Shown one piece after another: positions 47,474 through 56,072 of a DNA stretch of 64,000 bases (positions are counted from its first letter, which is position 1; each line of letters starts with the position of its first letter). A program made the translations under genes and the position numbers. The stretch comes from Streptomyces piniterrae (GTDB lineage: Bacteria; Actinomycetota; Actinomycetes; Streptomycetales; Streptomycetaceae): positions 496,001-560,000 of the forward strand of contig NZ_SUMB01000003.1 of assembly GCF_005048155.1 (NCBI RefSeq), in the 5' to 3' direction. The notes under the pieces are model-generated. The model was not told where the DNA came from. It made no database searches and saw only the letters and a list, made by a program, of their open reading frames with translations.

Positions 47474-48451
47474 TCACGCGCTGCGCGCGGCGCGCCGTGC
47501 CAGGATCGCCGCCTGGCGCTCGTCGAACTTGCGGGCCTGGTCGTCGAGGCCGCCCATGAACAGGCCCAGTTCCTCCTGCGCCGCGAGGCCGGCCGGGCCC
47601 AGGCCGCTGATCTCCAGCACCTTGAGGAAGCGCAGTACGGGCTGCAGTACGTCGTCGTGGTGGATGCGCAGGTTGTAGATCCCGCCGATGGCCATCCGGG
47701 CGGCGGACCGCTCGAAGCCGGGCATGCCGTGGCCGGGCATCCGGAAGCCGGTGACGACATCGCGTACGGCGCACATGGTCTGGTCGGGGGCCATCTCGAA
47801 GGCCGCGCCGAGCAGGTTGCGGTAGAAGACCATGTGGAGGTTCTCGTCGGTGGCGATCCGGGCCAGCATCCGGTCGCAGACCGGGTCGCCGGAGTGGTGG
47901 CCGGTGTTGCGGTGCGAGATCCGGGTGGCCAGCTCCTGGAAGGCGACATACGCCACGGAGTGCAGCATGCTGTGCGAGTTGTCGGACTCGAAGCCCTCCG
48001 ACATGTGCGCCATGCGGAACCGCTCCAGCTCGACCGGGTCGACGGCGCGGCTGGTGAGCAGGTAGTCGCGCATGACGATGCCGTGCCGGCCCTCCTCCGC
48101 CGTCCAGCGGTGCACCCAGGTGCCCCAGGCGCCGTCGCGGCCGAAGAGGGTGGCGATCTCGTGGTGGTAGCTGGGGAGGTTGTCCTCGGTGAGGAGGTTG
48201 ACCACGAGGGCGATCCGGCCGATGTCGGAGACCTTGGACTGCTCGGGGGCCCATGCCTCGCCGCCCATCACCCCGTCGAAGTTCCGCCCGTCGCTCCAGG
48301 GCACGTACTCGTGGGGCATCCATTCCTTGGCGACCTTGAGATGCCGGTTGAGCTCCTTCTCGACGACCTCTTCGAGCGCGTAGAGCAGCTGGGCGTCGGT
48401 CCAGGCGGCCTGGCCGCGCTCTCCGTTGTGGCGGGCGGGGGCGATGGTCAC
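47474..48451 (-). CDS. Acyl-ACP desaturase (fatty acid desaturase type 2)
   Basis: 325 residues. Soluble di-iron ferritin-like protein; iron-ligand motifs are EDNLPSYHHE, EEGRHGIVMRDYL and DENLHMVFY. The N-terminal helices (ALEEVVEKELNRHLKVAKEWMPHEYVPWSDG) match the family. It inserts a double bond into acyl-ACP; DesA-type enzymes in Streptomyces adjust membrane fluidity. Two palindromic sites at 48477-48515 in its promoter region predict control by a dimeric repressor. An electron donor gene is not adjacent. Confidence 0.94.
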   Translation of the reverse strand: MTIAPARHNGERGQAAWTDAQLLYALEEVVEKELNRHLKVAKEWMPHEYVPWSDGRNFDGVMGGEAWAPEQSKVSDIGRIALVVNLLTEDNLPSYHHEIATLFGRDGAWGTWVHRWTAEEGRHGIVMRDYLLTSRAVDPVELERFRMAHMSEGFESDNSHSMLHSVAYVAFQELATRISHRNTGHHSGDPVCDRMLARIATDENLHMVFYRNLLGAAFEMAPDQTMCAVRDVVTGFRMPGHGMPGFERSAARMAIGGIYNLRIHHDDVLQPVLRFLKVLEISGLGPAGLAAQEELGLFMGGLDDQARKFDERQAAILARRAARSA

Positions 48452-48476
48452 GGGGGGACTCCGGGGGACGACGAAA

Positions 48477-48530
48477 CCTACGGGACCGTAGGCGGGGGAC
48501 CTACGGAGCCGTAGGTTACGTCATCGTAGG
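48477..48530. promoter_or_regulatory. Tandem palindromic operators plus a half-site before the desaturase gene
   Basis: CCTACGG-N2-CCGTAGG occurs twice, at 48477-48492 and 48500-48515, with centres 23 bp apart (about two helical turns). A third half-site ATCGTAGG is at 48523-48530. They lie 26-80 bp upstream of the ATG at 48451, over the likely promoter. The form fits a TetR-family fatty-acid sensor. The regulator is not in this window. Confidence 0.75.
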
Positions 48531-48646
48531 TTGGGTCCGGTTAAACACCTCCCCCCTCCCAAACCGGCCCAAAACCGCCCGATAGCGCCCTCGCAACCCC
48601 TTTTTCACCTGCGGAAACACCCGGGGATGTGTCCGGGTACGACAAA

Positions 48647-48684
48647 GGGCGTCCAACCGGTTCGTATGAACCGGCTGGACGCCC
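48647..48684 (-). terminator. Terminator of the small membrane protein gene
   Basis: GGGCGTCCAACCGGTTC and GAACCGGCTGGACGCCC form a 17-bp stem with one mismatch and loop GTAT, 25 bp after the stop at 48709. Confidence 0.75.
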
Positions 48685-48708
48685 TCAAGACGTCGCAGCG
48701 GCCTGGTC

Positions 48709-48957
48709 TCAGCTCTCGGACCCGGCCTGCTTGCGGGATTTGTCGCCCGCCATGACCAGTCCGGCGATCACCAGGAAGATCACGATGGGCAGTGCGACAT
48801 AGAGGCCGAGCGTCTCGATCACGCTCAGGCCCGGACCCGGGTCGTCACCATCGTCGCGGGTGAGCGCAAACGCGGGGGACGACATCAGCAGCATCAGCGC
48901 GGTGCCGGCCGTGATGGTTCCGGCGCGCAGGACATTCTTATTGACCTTGTTGCTCAC
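48709..48957 (-). CDS. Small secreted/membrane protein (82 aa)
   Basis: 82 residues from GTG 48957 (MSNKVNKNVLRAG). A signal-like segment TAGTALMLLMSSPAFA is followed by a short acidic stretch RDDGDDPGPG, one membrane helix (LGLYVALPIVIFLVIAGLVMAG) and a polar tail. Typical of a short Streptomyces membrane protein; function unknown. Confidence 0.8.
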   Translation of the reverse strand: MSNKVNKNVLRAGTITAGTALMLLMSSPAFALTRDDGDDPGPGLSVIETLGLYVALPIVIFLVIAGLVMAGDKSRKQAGSES

Positions 48958-49077
48958 GAAGTCAACGTATCGGACGGCCGTGCGCGCCGCGCGCCCGGGG
49001 TGGCGTCAGCGGCCGCCCCGGCTCCCGGGCGGCCGGCCGGGGTGGCGCGGCCGAGGGGGCGCGGCAGAAGACCGGCC

Positions 49078-51243
49078 CTACGGCTCCCGGTTGAGCGCTC
49101 CGTCGGACAGTTCCCGCATCAGTGCGTGCAGTCGGGGCGAGGCGGCGAGCTCCTCGAGGGTCTGCGGGCGGCCGTCGGGGCCGGCGATCGGCAGGCGCCA
49201 GTTCGGGTATTCGTCCCATGTGCCGGGGAGGTTCTGCGGCCGGCGGTCGCCCACCGTGTCGGGCAGCCAGATCCCCACCATCCGCGCCGGGGTGCGCAGC
49301 AGAAAGCGGTGCACGGCGCGGACCGCTGCCTCCTCGTCGCCGACCCCCTCCGGGAGCAGCCCCTGGCGCGCCAACTCCCGCAGCCACTCGGTGAGTTCGT
49401 ACGAGGCGCGGGACCGCGCGCCGTCCACAGGGCCGGCCAGCAGCCCCAGCCGCTCGCGCAGGGCGACATCCTCGCCGGTCAGCCGGGCGGCGGTGCTCGG
49501 CAGGTCATGGGTGGTGACGGTGGCCAGACAGCCGCTGCGCCACTCCTCGGGGGCCAGGATGCGCGCCTCACCGCCGCCCGGCCCGACGTCCGCGCCCTCG
49601 TCCCCCGCCGCACCGTCGCCCGGCCCCGCCGTCTCGTAGGCACGCTCGAACCACAGCACCGACGTCCCCAGGACGCCCCGCTCGGCGAGCGCGCCCCGTA
49701 CGCCGGCCTCGACGGTTCCCAGGTCCTCGCCGATCACCGCGGCGCCCGCCCGGTGCGCCTCCAGGGCCAGCACCGACAGCATGGCCTCGCCGTCGTAGCG
49801 GACGTAGGTGCCGTCCGTCGGCGGCCGGCCCTCCGGGACCCACCACAGCCGGAACAGCCCCATCACATGGTCGATGCGCAGCGCGCCGGCATGCCGCAGC
49901 AGCCCGCGCAGCAGCTCCCGGTACGGGGCGTAGCCCGCGGCGGCCAGCGCGTCCGGGCGCCAGGGCGGCAGGCCCCAGTCCTGGCCGCGGGCGTTGAAGG
50001 CGTCGGGCGGCGCCCCGATGGACATTCCGGTGGCGAAGGCGTCCTGCTGCGCCCAGGTGTCGGCGCCGGCGGGATGGACGCCGACGGCGAGGTCGTGCAC
50101 CAGCCCGATGGCCATCCCGGCGTCCCGCGCGGCCCGCTGCGCGGCGCCGAGCTGCTGGTCGGTGAGCCAGGCGAGGCGGCAGTGGAAGTCGACCCGGTCC
50201 AGCAGCAGAGCGCGCAGCCGGGCCGTCGCCGCCGACCGCGGGTCGCGCAGCCCGGCGGGCCAGGAGTGCCAGTCGGACCCGTGCCGCTCGGCGATGGCGC
50301 ACCAGGTGGCGTGGTCGTCCAGGGCCTGGCCCTGTTCGGCGAGGAAGTCGCAGTACGCGGCGCGCCGGCCGGGTGTCAGCGGGACCGCGCACAGCAGGTC
50401 CAGGGCTTCCCGCTTCAGCTCCCAGACCGCGTCCCGGTCGATCAGCGCGCCCCGTTCCAGGACGTCGGCGCGCAGCACCTCGGCACGCCCTGCCAGCTCG
50501 TCGGCGCGCAGCCGGGCCGTGCCGGAGAGCTGGGCGTACTCCGGGACGTGCTCGATGCGCAGATGGACGGGGTCGGGGAAGCGGCGCGAGGAGGGGCGGT
50601 AGGGGGAGGGGTCGGTGGGCGGGCCCGGGACGGCCGCGTGCAACGGGTTGAGCTGGACGAATCCGGTGCCCAGGGCGCGTCCCGACCAGGCTGCGAGGTC
50701 GGCGAGGTCCCCGAGGTCGCCCATGCCCCAGGAGTGCCGGGACAGCAGGGAGTAGAGCTGCACCAGGAAGCCGTGGCTGCGCACGGGCGGTGCGGGCACC
50801 CGGTCCGGTGCCACGACGAGGTGGGCGCGGGCGGCGCGGCCGTCGGGGGCGTGGGCGTGCAGCACATGGACACCCAGCGGCAGCCGGCCGAGCGCCGGCC
50901 GGCCCAGCCGGTGATTCCCGGTGGTGTTCTCGCCGGTCTCCGGCGCGGGCTCGGGGCTCTCCCCGGCCTCGGTCTCCACCCGCAGGACGGTGCCTTCGGG
51001 GAGCCCGGTGAGGTCGGGCGGCCGGTCGGGGCGCCCGACGAGGGTGCGGGGCAGCAGGATGCGGGCCGCTGTGTGCTGGTGTGCGTCGAGGGCGGCGCGT
51101 ACGGCGTCCGGGGTCGAGGCGTCGACGCCGAGTGCGGCGAGCACGGCGACGAGGGTGTCCTCACCGGTGTGGACCGTCCGGCCGGGCGAAGGGTCGTAGG
51201 ACGTGGCGATGCCGTGTAACTGGGCAAGCCGCGTGCGACCCAT
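49078..51243 (-). CDS. malQ: 4-alpha-glucanotransferase (amylomaltase), GH77
   Basis: 721 residues. GH77 signatures: SHGFLVQLYSLLSRHSWGMGDLGDLADLAAWSG at the entry to the barrel, ALRIDHVMGLFRLWWVP with the catalytic Asp nucleophile, VIGEDLGTVEAGVR with the acid/base Glu, and TTHDLPSTAARLTGED with the third Asp. The N-terminal ~160 residues form the extra domain of actinobacterial MalQ. It transfers glucan chains between maltodextrins in glycogen/maltose metabolism. It begins 6 bp after the stop of a small repeat-bearing peptide gene. Confidence 0.95.
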   Translation of the reverse strand: MGRTRLAQLHGIATSYDPSPGRTVHTGEDTLVAVLAALGVDASTPDAVRAALDAHQHTAARILLPRTLVGRPDRPPDLTGLPEGTVLRVETEAGESPEPAPETGENTTGNHRLGRPALGRLPLGVHVLHAHAPDGRAARAHLVVAPDRVPAPPVRSHGFLVQLYSLLSRHSWGMGDLGDLADLAAWSGRALGTGFVQLNPLHAAVPGPPTDPSPYRPSSRRFPDPVHLRIEHVPEYAQLSGTARLRADELAGRAEVLRADVLERGALIDRDAVWELKREALDLLCAVPLTPGRRAAYCDFLAEQGQALDDHATWCAIAERHGSDWHSWPAGLRDPRSAATARLRALLLDRVDFHCRLAWLTDQQLGAAQRAARDAGMAIGLVHDLAVGVHPAGADTWAQQDAFATGMSIGAPPDAFNARGQDWGLPPWRPDALAAAGYAPYRELLRGLLRHAGALRIDHVMGLFRLWWVPEGRPPTDGTYVRYDGEAMLSVLALEAHRAGAAVIGEDLGTVEAGVRGALAERGVLGTSVLWFERAYETAGPGDGAAGDEGADVGPGGGEARILAPEEWRSGCLATVTTHDLPSTAARLTGEDVALRERLGLLAGPVDGARSRASYELTEWLRELARQGLLPEGVGDEEAAVRAVHRFLLRTPARMVGIWLPDTVGDRRPQNLPGTWDEYPNWRLPIAGPDGRPQTLEELAASPRLHALMRELSDGALNREP

Positions 51244-51249
51244 GCGTCC

Positions 51250-51459
51250 TCAGACCTCCATGGACTCCGTGCCCAGGCCGGCGGCGGTGGGCTCGCTGGT
51301 CAGCGGCAGTTCCGCGGCGATGGGGACCTCGCTGGTCAGCGGGGCGGCGTCGGCGAGCGGCGGCTCGCTGGTGAGCGGCGGCTCGGCGAAGCTGAGGGAT
51401 CCGGAGCCGTCCAGGCCGGAATCGGGGTCGGAGACGCCGTCGAACAGATCGGGCTCCAT
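51250..51459 (-). CDS. Small acidic peptide with three 12-residue PLTSE repeats
   Basis: 69 residues from ATG 51459, which has GGGAGG seven bases upstream; an in-frame ATG at 51537 (95 residues) has no ribosome site. Residues 28-60 contain PLTSE three times at 12-residue spacing, with the Thr at positions 30, 42 and 54. The rest is acidic and Pro/Ala-rich, with only one basic residue or none. It ends 6 bp before malQ and is presumably co-transcribed. The conserved-repeat form resembles a multi-core precursor peptide, but no maturation enzyme is nearby. It could equally be an ordinary short acidic protein. Not recognised. Confidence 0.6.
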   Translation of the reverse strand: MEPDLFDGVSDPDSGLDGSGSLSFAEPPLTSEPPLADAAPLTSEVPIAAELPLTSEPTAAGLGTESMEV

Positions 51460-51911
51460 CTGCGCACCTCCCGGTTTGGAGGACAGGGCATCGAGGAGCA
51501 GCTGAGCGGATGCGGCCACCAGGGGCCTCCCGTTCATCGGTAGTGGGACACGTCTGCCCTACCCACTGGACACGATTGCAGACGTAACTACGCAGCAAAC
51601 GTGGGCCACGTCACAGCGTACCGTGGCAGGCGATTTCGCGGCGGCGGAGAGCCGTGGACGCAGGGATTGCGGACGAAAGGGACATCGGGAAGGAAGACCT
51701 GCGGGCCGTCGGGCCCCGGCGGGCGCCCCCGGACCGGCGGGGTGAAACCGGCACTCCCCCGGCCGCCCGTGGCACCCCCCGTCTCGCGGTTGACACCCTC
51801 ACCGCCACAATGGTGGGCTCACAGCCGAAGCTCTGTCCGAACGGGCACCGGCGGGGGTAACGGGGCGCCGGCGAAGGCCGGTATGCACAGTGACGGGGAC
51901 GAGGAGCAGCC
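51460..51911. other. 452-bp region between the peptide gene and the GH84 gene
   Basis: It separates divergently read genes and should hold both promoters. Several short in-frame ORFs cross it without ribosome sites or protein-like composition. No hairpin or palindrome stands out. Confidence 0.45.
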
Positions 51912-54900
51912 GTGCGAATCCGGGGCGTATGGAGCGTCGGAAAGACCGGTAGGGGCATTAGGGACGGCAGGGTCGGTAAGGCCAGTAAGGGGGGCGAGGC
52001 CGGCAGGCGGGGTACCCGCGCGCGGGTGGCCGGCACCACCGCGCTGGCCGCCGCGGTCATCAGCGGACTGCTGGGCGGCGCGCCGAGCGCGCAGGCCGCC
52101 CCGGCCGATCCCGCCATAGGCACCCCCGACCAGCCCGACCGGCCGGCCGGTGCGGGGCAGCCGCCCGCCGTCTGGCCGCGCCCCCAGTCGATGCGGGAGC
52201 TCGGCGCCGCCGTGCGGCTGGGCGGCGAGGCCGCGCTGGTGGCCGCCCCGGACACCGATCCGTACGCCCTGGACGTGCTGCGCGGGCTGCTGCGGGACGC
52301 CGGGGTGGACACGGTCCGGCAGGTGGCTCCCGGCGAGCCGGTGCCCGCCGACGGGCCCGTCTTCCTCATCGACGGGAAGCCGGCCGACGAGGCCCTGCGG
52401 GCGCTGCGCGCGCCCGCTCGCGGGGATCTGCCGTCCGGCGGCTACCGCCTCGCCGTCGGCCAGGTCGAGGGCCGCGACACGGTCGCCCTGGACGGTGTCG
52501 GCCCGGACGGGCTCTTCCACGCCGCGCAGACGCTGCGGCAGCTGGTCGTCGACAGTGAGGAGCCGGGCGATCGTGGCGCCGTCGGCCGGGAGCTTGCCTC
52601 GGTGGCCGTACGGGACTGGCCCGGCACCGGGGTGCGCGGCACCGCGGAAGGATTCTTCGGCCGGCCGTGGAGCCGGGCGCAGCGGCTCGCCCAGCTGGAC
52701 TTCATGGGGCGGACCAAGCAGAACCGCTATCTGTACGCGCCGGGCGACGATCCGTACCGGCAGGCCCTGTGGCGTGAGCCGTATCCGGCCGAGCAGCGCG
52801 CCGACTTCCGGGCGCTGGCCGAGCGGGCCCGCGCCAACCACGTCACGCTGGGCTGGGCGATCGCCCCCGGCCAGGCCATGTGCCTGTCGTCCGAGGAGGA
52901 CATGCGGGCGCTGCGGCGCAAGGTGGACGCGATGTGGGCGCTGGGCGTGCACTCCTTCCAGTTGCAGTTCCAGGACGTCAGCTACAGCGAGTGGCACTGC
53001 GGCGCCGACGAGGAGATGTTCGGCTCGGGACCGCAGGCCGCCGCCGCGGCGCAGGCCAGGGTCGCAGGCGCGCTCGCCGCGCACCTCAGGGAGCGCCACC
53101 CGGGCTCCGCGCCGCTGTCGCTGATGCCGACCGAGTACTACCAGGACGGTGCGACGGCGTACCGGGACGCGCTGTCCGACGCCCTCGACGACCGGGTCGA
53201 GGTGGCCTGGACCGGCATCGGGGTGGTGCCGCGGACGATCACCGGCGGTGAACTGTCCGCCACCCGCGCGGTGTTCCGTCATCCGCTGGTCACCATGGAC
53301 AACTACCCGGTCAACGACTACGCGCGGGACCGGATCTTCCTGGGCCCCTACACGGGGCGCGAGCCGGCCGTGGCCACCGGTTCCGCGGTGCTGCTCGCCA
53401 ACGCCATGGAGCAGCCGGTGGCGTCCCGTATCCCGCTGTTCACGGCCGCCGACTTCGCCTGGAATCCGCGCGCCTACGACCCGTCGGAGTCCTGGGACGC
53501 GGCCATCGACGATCTGGCGGGCGGCGATCCGCGGGCCCGTGCCGCGCTCCGCGCGCTCGCCGGGAATGATGCGTCGTCGCTGCTCAATCGCGATGAGTCG
53601 GCGTATCTGCGGCCGCTGATCGACCGTTTCTGGAAGGCGCGGGAGGCGGCGGTCAACCGCGGCCGGCCGGGCCGGGACGCGGACTTCGCGAAGGCGGCGA
53701 AGGCGCTGCGGGCCGCGTTCCACACCATGAGCACCGCGCCGGAGCAGCTGAACTCGGACCTGGCGGCCGAAGTGCGGCCGTGGGCCGAGCAGTTGGCCCG
53801 CTACGGCACGGCCGGCGAGCGCGCCGTCGACACGCTGATGGCGCAGGCGCACGGCGACGGCGATACCGCCTGGTCCGCCCAGCGCACCGCGCAGCGCCTG
53901 CGCAGGGAGATCGGGCAGAGCCCGGTGACGGTCGGCAAGGGGGTGCTCGCGCCGTTCCTGGAGCGGTCGATGACCGAGGCCGACGCCTGGACGGGCGCCC
54001 GCGGCGCCGCCCCCCGCCCCACCAGGGGCAACGATCAGACCTCGCTGACCGTGCCGTTCGAGCGGGCCCGCCGGCTGGCCGCGGTCACCGCCCTGACCGA
54101 GCCCGGCGCCGACGCGACCGCCGTCTCGGTGGAGGCGCGGGTCCCCGGCGAGGGCTGGCAGCGCCTCGACCGGCTCTCCGCCACCGGCTGGACCGAGTCC
54201 AGGACGCCCGGCCTGCGGGCCGACGCGGTCCGGCTGACCTGGGCGAAGGGCACCGCGGCCCCGTCCGTCCATGCGCTGACCCCGTGGTTCGACGACACCC
54301 CGCCGGCCGGTCTCGAGCTGTCCCGCAAGGAGTCGGACGCGGAGACCGGCGGCCGCGCGACGGTGGACGCCCGGATCTACTCCCGCCGTCCCGGTGACGT
54401 CCGGGAGAAGCTGGCGGTCAAGGCGCCCAAGGGCTTCACCGTCCATGCCCCGGAGCAGGTGACCGCGCCGCGCGGGGGCACCGCCACGGTCCGGATCACG
54501 GTCGAGGTCCCGAAGGACGCGCGCTCCGGGACGTACGAGATCCCGGTCACATACGGTGACCAGGAGCAGACGCTGACCGTGCGGGTCTATCCGCGTACCG
54601 GCGGCAAGGACCTGGCGCGGGGCGCCGCGGCCACCTCGTCCGGCGACGAGACCGAGGACTTCCCGGCGTCCGCCGCCACCGACGGCGACCCCAGGACCCG
54701 CTGGTCCTCGCGGGCCGAGGACGGCGCCTGGCTGCAGTTCCCGCTCCCCCGCCCGACCCGCCTCGGCCTGGTCGTCCTGAACTGGCAGGACGCCCATGCC
54801 GCCGGCTACCGCGTCCAGGTCTCCTCGGACGGCCGCAGCTGGCGCACCGCGGCCACCGTCCGGGACGGCAAGGGCGGCCGCGAGTCGGTCCGGATGGATG

Positions 54901-55112
54901 CCGGGGATGCTCGGTTCGTCCGCATACAGGGCGACAAGCGGGCCACCCGCTTCGGATACTCGCTCTGGTCGGTGGAGGCCTACGCAGTGAGCGGGGCCGA
55001 GGGCGGGAGCGGGCCGGAGGGCGAGAGCGGGGCGAAGGGCAGGACCGGGGCCGACGGGGAGCCGGGCGGGCGCGGCGGGCAGGGCTCCAAGGGCGGCCGC
55101 GGCGACGAGTGA
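51912..55112 (+). CDS. Secreted GH84-type beta-N-acetylglucosaminidase with CBM32-like domain and collagen-like tail
   Basis: 1066 residues from GTG 51912, with GAGGAG upstream. A basic N-terminus and signal segment VAGTTALAAAVISGLLGGAPSAQA are followed by an N-terminal GH20b-like domain (about 85-215) and a GH84 barrel (about 220-530) with RGTAEGFFGRPWSRAQRL, PTEYY and NYPVNDY. The catalytic pair, normally Asp-Asp, is Gln354-Asp355 here (QFQDVSY). A helical region and an NPCBM-associated-like Ig segment lead to an F5/8 type C/CBM32 domain (about 897-1027). The last 39 residues are 13 exact Gly-X-Y triplets. It may act on chitin, glycoprotein or wall-derived N-acetylglucosaminides; activity is uncertain because of the altered pair. 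Confidence 0.85.
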   Translation: MRIRGVWSVGKTGRGIRDGRVGKASKGGEAGRRGTRARVAGTTALAAAVISGLLGGAPSAQAAPADPAIGTPDQPDRPAGAGQPPAVWPRPQSMRELGAAVRLGGEAALVAAPDTDPYALDVLRGLLRDAGVDTVRQVAPGEPVPADGPVFLIDGKPADEALRALRAPARGDLPSGGYRLAVGQVEGRDTVALDGVGPDGLFHAAQTLRQLVVDSEEPGDRGAVGRELASVAVRDWPGTGVRGTAEGFFGRPWSRAQRLAQLDFMGRTKQNRYLYAPGDDPYRQALWREPYPAEQRADFRALAERARANHVTLGWAIAPGQAMCLSSEEDMRALRRKVDAMWALGVHSFQLQFQDVSYSEWHCGADEEMFGSGPQAAAAAQARVAGALAAHLRERHPGSAPLSLMPTEYYQDGATAYRDALSDALDDRVEVAWTGIGVVPRTITGGELSATRAVFRHPLVTMDNYPVNDYARDRIFLGPYTGREPAVATGSAVLLANAMEQPVASRIPLFTAADFAWNPRAYDPSESWDAAIDDLAGGDPRARAALRALAGNDASSLLNRDESAYLRPLIDRFWKAREAAVNRGRPGRDADFAKAAKALRAAFHTMSTAPEQLNSDLAAEVRPWAEQLARYGTAGERAVDTLMAQAHGDGDTAWSAQRTAQRLRREIGQSPVTVGKGVLAPFLERSMTEADAWTGARGAAPRPTRGNDQTSLTVPFERARRLAAVTALTEPGADATAVSVEARVPGEGWQRLDRLSATGWTESRTPGLRADAVRLTWAKGTAAPSVHALTPWFDDTPPAGLELSRKESDAETGGRATVDARIYSRRPGDVREKLAVKAPKGFTVHAPEQVTAPRGGTATVRITVEVPKDARSGTYEIPVTYGDQEQTLTVRVYPRTGGKDLARGAAATSSGDETEDFPASAATDGDPRTRWSSRAEDGAWLQFPLPRPTRLGLVVLNWQDAHAAGYRVQVSSDGRSWRTAATVRDGKGGRESVRMDAGDARFVRIQGDKRATRFGYSLWSVEAYAVSGAEGGSGPEGESGAKGRTGADGEPGGRGGQGSKGGRGDE

Positions 55113-55119
55113 GAGACGC

Positions 55120-55174
55120 CCGGAGGCGGGCGGGAGCCGCGCGCCGACGCACGACGGCTCCCCTCCGCCTCCGG
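55120..55174. terminator. Convergent terminator between GH84 and HNH genes
   Basis: CCGGAGGCGG / CCGCCTCCGG and an inner GGGAGCC / GGCTCCC stem are separated by a small internal loop. Confidence 0.7.
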
Positions 55175-55190
55175 ACGCAGAAGCCCGGAT

Positions 55191-55727
55191 CTATGCCGAT
55201 ACGGCGTCGATCCGGGCCAAGGCGTCATCCGCGCCGTACGGCTGCAAGTAGGGCAGCCAGCGCGGGTCCCTATGCCCGGTGCCGATGATCCGCCAGGCGA
55301 GTCCGGACGGCGGGGCGGGCTGATGGCGCAGCCGCCAGCCGATCTCGGCGACATGGCGGTCGGCCTTGACGTGATTGCAGCGCCGGCAGGCGGCGACGAC
55401 GTTCTCCCAGGTGTGCTGGCCGCCGCGACTGCGCGGGATGACGTGGTCGACGCTGGTTGCGACGCCACCGCAGTACATACAGCGCCCGCCGTCACGGGCG
55501 AACAGCGCCCGGCGGGTCAGTGGAACGGGGCCGCGAAAGGGCACCCGCACAAACCGCTTCAAGCGGACCACACTCGGAGCGGGTATGACGCGGGTCGCAC
55601 TGTGCATCAGGGCGCCGGACTCCTCGAGACTCACAGCCTTCTCATTGAGTACGAGGATGAGCGCGCGGCGGAGCGGTACGACGCCGAGCGGCTCGTACGA
55701 CGCGTTGAGGACCAGGACATGCGGCAC
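55191..55727 (-). CDS. HNH endonuclease-domain protein
   Basis: 178 residues from GTG 55727 (MPHVLVLNASYEPLGVVPLRRA) with GGAGG upstream; the longer in-frame extension is not coding. The C-terminal half has the zinc-binding HNH core: CMYCGGVATSVDHVIPRSRGGQHTWENVVAACRRCNHVKADR. Widely conserved in actinobacteria with an unknown in vivo role; not linked to a restriction methylase here. Confidence 0.9.
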   Translation of the reverse strand: MPHVLVLNASYEPLGVVPLRRALILVLNEKAVSLEESGALMHSATRVIPAPSVVRLKRFVRVPFRGPVPLTRRALFARDGGRCMYCGGVATSVDHVIPRSRGGQHTWENVVAACRRCNHVKADRHVAEIGWRLRHQPAPPSGLAWRIIGTGHRDPRWLPYLQPYGADDALARIDAVSA

Positions 55728-56072
55728 GGGTGCCTCCTTGTACGCCGGCGGCGCGTGGCTCGCGCCGGGACGATCTCCCCACAGTGTCCCCCGGTGCCTG
55801 GTCGGAGCGCCACCATGACCGAGTAACGGGTCGGAGGTGTTTTCCACCACACCCCGCCCCACCCCTGCGCACAGGCTGTTTCCGGCCTTCTTCCGCCGCT
55901 CCGGGCGGCCGAAGGTGAGCCCGGCCACTCGAACAGGGGCGCGGACCGCCCCCGTTGCCCCGTTAGTGTGGTTGGTCTACCCGGTTCGTCCGCCCTGCTT
56001 CGGGGGGACACCGTGGTCCTTCAGGGGGGTCACCGCGGTCCGGGCAAACCGTCCCACACGGAAGGTTCTGCT
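55728..56072. other. 345-bp divergent region between HNH and MscS genes
   Basis: No gene is supported. It should contain the two outward promoters. The in-frame extension of the mechanosensitive channel to GTG 55968 lacks a ribosome site. Confidence 0.45.

Noticed and set aside
51601..52119. Plus-strand 172-codon frame upstream of the GH84 gene
   Set aside because: No ribosome site, Arg/Pro/Ser-rich frame composition, and it overlaps the start of the real GH84 gene.
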